This document shows positions 62,201 to 64,000 of a stretch of 64,000 nucleotides of DNA, one piece after another. The stretch spans positions 38,621,442-38,685,441 of the forward strand of contig NC_054082.1 in NCBI RefSeq assembly GCF_017562075.2. The letters run 5' to 3'. Position numbers and translations under genes: made by a program. The notes under the pieces were generated by a model, which had not been told where the DNA came from, did no database searches, and saw nothing but the letters and a program-made list of their open reading frames with translations. Numbering within the stretch: position 1 is the stretch's first letter; each line of letters starts with the position of its first letter. The DNA comes from Anopheles merus (lineage: Eukaryota > Arthropoda > Insecta > Diptera > Culicidae).

Positions 62201-64000
62201 AAGAAAGGCACGCGTAGAAGATTCAGCAACCGCTTCCCTTCTCTAATCTGCTGCGCAGTTGTGTTGTGTGCTTGAAAACAGCCGTGTATTGACGCGCCTG
62301 CCTCGTGCGTGTTTTTTTGTTGATCGCGCTTGCGCTCATAACCTCGCTTATGGTGTTGCTTCTGTGCTGCGCTCACTGACTGACAGCTGTCGCCAGTTTT
62401 GTTAGGACGAAAAACACTGCGCCGTGTGTGTGAGTGTGCAGTGGAGCAGCCGGCCCAGTGGCATTGTGTTGCACAAAGCATCCGATCCGCATTGCCTGTT
62501 TTGTTTGTCTCCGCACGTAGTTTGCGTGTTTGTGTGTTTGTGTGAGAGAGTGTTTGTGCGTTAGTGAAGGTATCGCCAGACAAGCCGCCACTTCCGGAAG
62601 CACTTGCATTGCTGTTTCCTTTGCTTTTCCCGCAACCATTGTTGTTGTGTCGCTGTTGTGTGTGTGTGTGTGTATGTGTTTGGTCTGTACGTTTGATGAA
62701 GCATGTGCTCTGTCACGCTGTCACAGAAAGGAATGCCACAGAAAGGATACTACCATCAGAGATCGGCCTCGGTGTCGTCGGGTTCATCGAGCTTAGCAAC
62801 CATTGGAGTAGGTAGCGCTGCTACTGCTGGTAGTGTAGCAGTAGGAGGTGTAGCAGGTGGTGGAATAGTAGGTGGAAGTGGAGGATCAACGGTAGCAGCA
62901 ACAGCAGCAGTAGGCAATGTAAGTGCAATTCGTCGCGGATGGCTTTGATCAACCTAATATTAACCGATAACGCACAATTACACGTTTGCTTCTGTTTCCC
63001 GCGGAAATATGACGCGCACACGAAGCATGGCGCCAAACATCCTGAGTCTGATGGATGGTTGAGTTGTTTAGTACGCTACAGAACAGTACTAAACACAAAA
63101 AACATCCAGGATTTTAGAGCTACGTTTATACTGAGGTCTCCAAAATCCCCAAAATGTCCTCGGAATTATCGGATTTTTAAGACAATTATTCTGTTAATAA
63201 TTCGTTTGATAATTCGGCCAATGCAAACATTTCGGAAAAGGTGTTTAGTATAAAATAACAATAAAAGTAAAAAATAAATAAAAAAAAGCTATTGAAGTTT
63301 AAAGGATCGACAGGAAAACAGCTCGTGCAACAGCGATTGTGCAAACAGGGAACGCTTATTTGCGCAATAATGCGATGATTTGCGCAATTAGCTCATATTG
63401 TCCTTTGAGCCTTTTACTTACTTACTTGACGCTTTCAGTTGACTAAACGTTTTGTTGTTATTGTAAAAAAGTATTGTTAGACAATTCGCGTATCAAATGG
63501 TAATATGGTGTATGGATCATCTAAGGATTAAAACTTGGTTTCTTTAATTCTGTAATTTTCTATCAGAATGACGGTAAGTCTGCAACATAGCTAATAACGA
63601 TGTATACTGTATATCTGTGTTTTTTATGTAATATTGGAAGATCAACAATGGTTTAAGCAAAACATTTTAAGCAATGTTAAACATATTGTGGTGTGTTGGA
63701 CCCCTTGAGTTTTCTTCGTTCGATTTAATGCTCTCTAACAGGTGTAATATCAACACTCTCCTAATATTTTAAACCGTCTTCATTCTGCACTATGATGTGG
63801 TGTCACTTTTTCCACCAATTTTTCACCTTTGATGTACTATTTTACCCACACTGATTTAACGTTTTCTCCCCTCTCCGATTCTCTTTGCAGTCCAATATGG
63901 TTTCGTTCATGCAGTCGCGAGGATACGGATCTCAAAGTGGGAATAGCATCAACAACTACCACGGTGTGTTCGACAGCAGTGCGGCGGAAACTGGCACCCC
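59268..64000 (+). CDS. Rga: Regena / CNOT2 (NOT2), CCR4-NOT complex subunit, 5' part only
   Basis: NOT2 helps assemble the CCR4-NOT deadenylase, which shortens mRNA poly(A) tails and affects transcription. The first coding exon is 59268-59870 (201 codons, phase 0, donor ATG|GTAAGT). It starts MANLNFQQPPRSI, as I recall for fly Regena, and has HVTPTSGMFP, which resembles CNOT2 HVTPTTGVP. The rest is Gly/Ser-rich. The next exon starts at 63891 (TTTGCAG|TCCAATATGG) and encodes SNMVSFMQSRGYG and YHGVFDSSAAETGTP. It is cut by the window edge, so the conserved NOT box is not visible. Transcription runs away from wda. The naming rests on the N-terminus and so is less sure than for the complete genes. 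Confidence 0.75.
59871..63890 (+). other. Rga: Rga intron between the two visible coding exons
   Basis: This 4 kb intron holds the candidate alternative first exon (62703-62918) and, before it, GT-rich sequence (about 61500-62700) that could be its promoter and 5' UTR. The parts 59900-61000 and 63000-63880 are AT-rich, and I see nothing else in them. Confidence 0.6.
62703..62918 (+). CDS. Rga: Candidate alternative first coding exon of Rga
   Basis: The open frame from ATG 62703 (or the in-frame ATG 62733, MPQKGYYHQRSASVSSGSSS) encodes a Ser then Gly/Ala/Val-rich peptide and ends at a strong donor, AAT|GTAAGT, in phase 0. The acceptor at 63891 is also phase 0, so this exon could replace the MANLNFQQ exon. 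The composition is of the same low-complexity kind as the main first exon. This is inferred from frame and splice site only. Confidence 0.5.

Overview
The window looks like nuclear DNA of a dipteran insect, most likely a mosquito of the Anopheles type. This is inferred from the genes: Mask, a Hph/fatiga-type prolyl hydroxylase, Wda/TAF5L and Regena/NOT2, all with short GT-AG introns, GC-rich third codon positions, long CAG/CAA glutamine tracts and CA/GT or GA/CT microsatellites in the non-coding DNA. No bacterial, viral or organellar features were seen. I could run no database search, so every name rests on protein features read by eye.

Layout, left to right. (1) 146-2084, minus: cytosolic phenylalanyl-tRNA synthetase beta subunit, complete in three exons. 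(2) 2936-28100, plus: a complete mask gene (ANKHD1/ANKRD17 family) in 19 coding exons. The exons sum to 14526 nt, a whole number of codons giving 4841 residues. It has two ankyrin arrays, giant Gln tracts, one KH domain and an 8.4 kb first intron that holds a likely alternative first coding exon and a 365 bp TA-flanked inverted-repeat element. (3) 32361-33599, minus: LRP receptor-associated protein (RAP), an ER chaperone ending in HSEL. (4) 33940-34521, plus: an unrecognised small gene, head to head with RAP. (5) 35335-38913, plus: a secreted heparanase-like (GH79) protein that lacks both catalytic glutamates and carries a tail of about 640 residues with furin-like sites. (6) 39410-41012, plus: a cytochrome P450 with an unusual heme-binding loop. 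(7) 42178-49075, minus: HIF prolyl hydroxylase (EGLN/Hph) with an N-terminal MYND finger. (8) 50729-54238, minus: a TAF5L/Wda-type WD40 protein of the SAGA co-activator. (9) From about 54640, plus: Regena/NOT2 of the CCR4-NOT complex, running off the right edge. Its 5' region is long and includes at least one alternative first coding exon.

The genes do not form one pathway. Most are regulatory or housekeeping: translation, Hippo/RTK signalling through Mask, oxygen sensing, SAGA, mRNA deadenylation and secretory chaperoning. Three close head-to-head pairs (FARSB/mask, RAP/unknown gene, wda/Rga) probably share bidirectional promoters. The least ordinary loci are the pseudo-heparanase, the P450 with altered motifs, the unrecognised two-frame gene beside RAP, and a mask intron bounded by 14 bp direct repeats.
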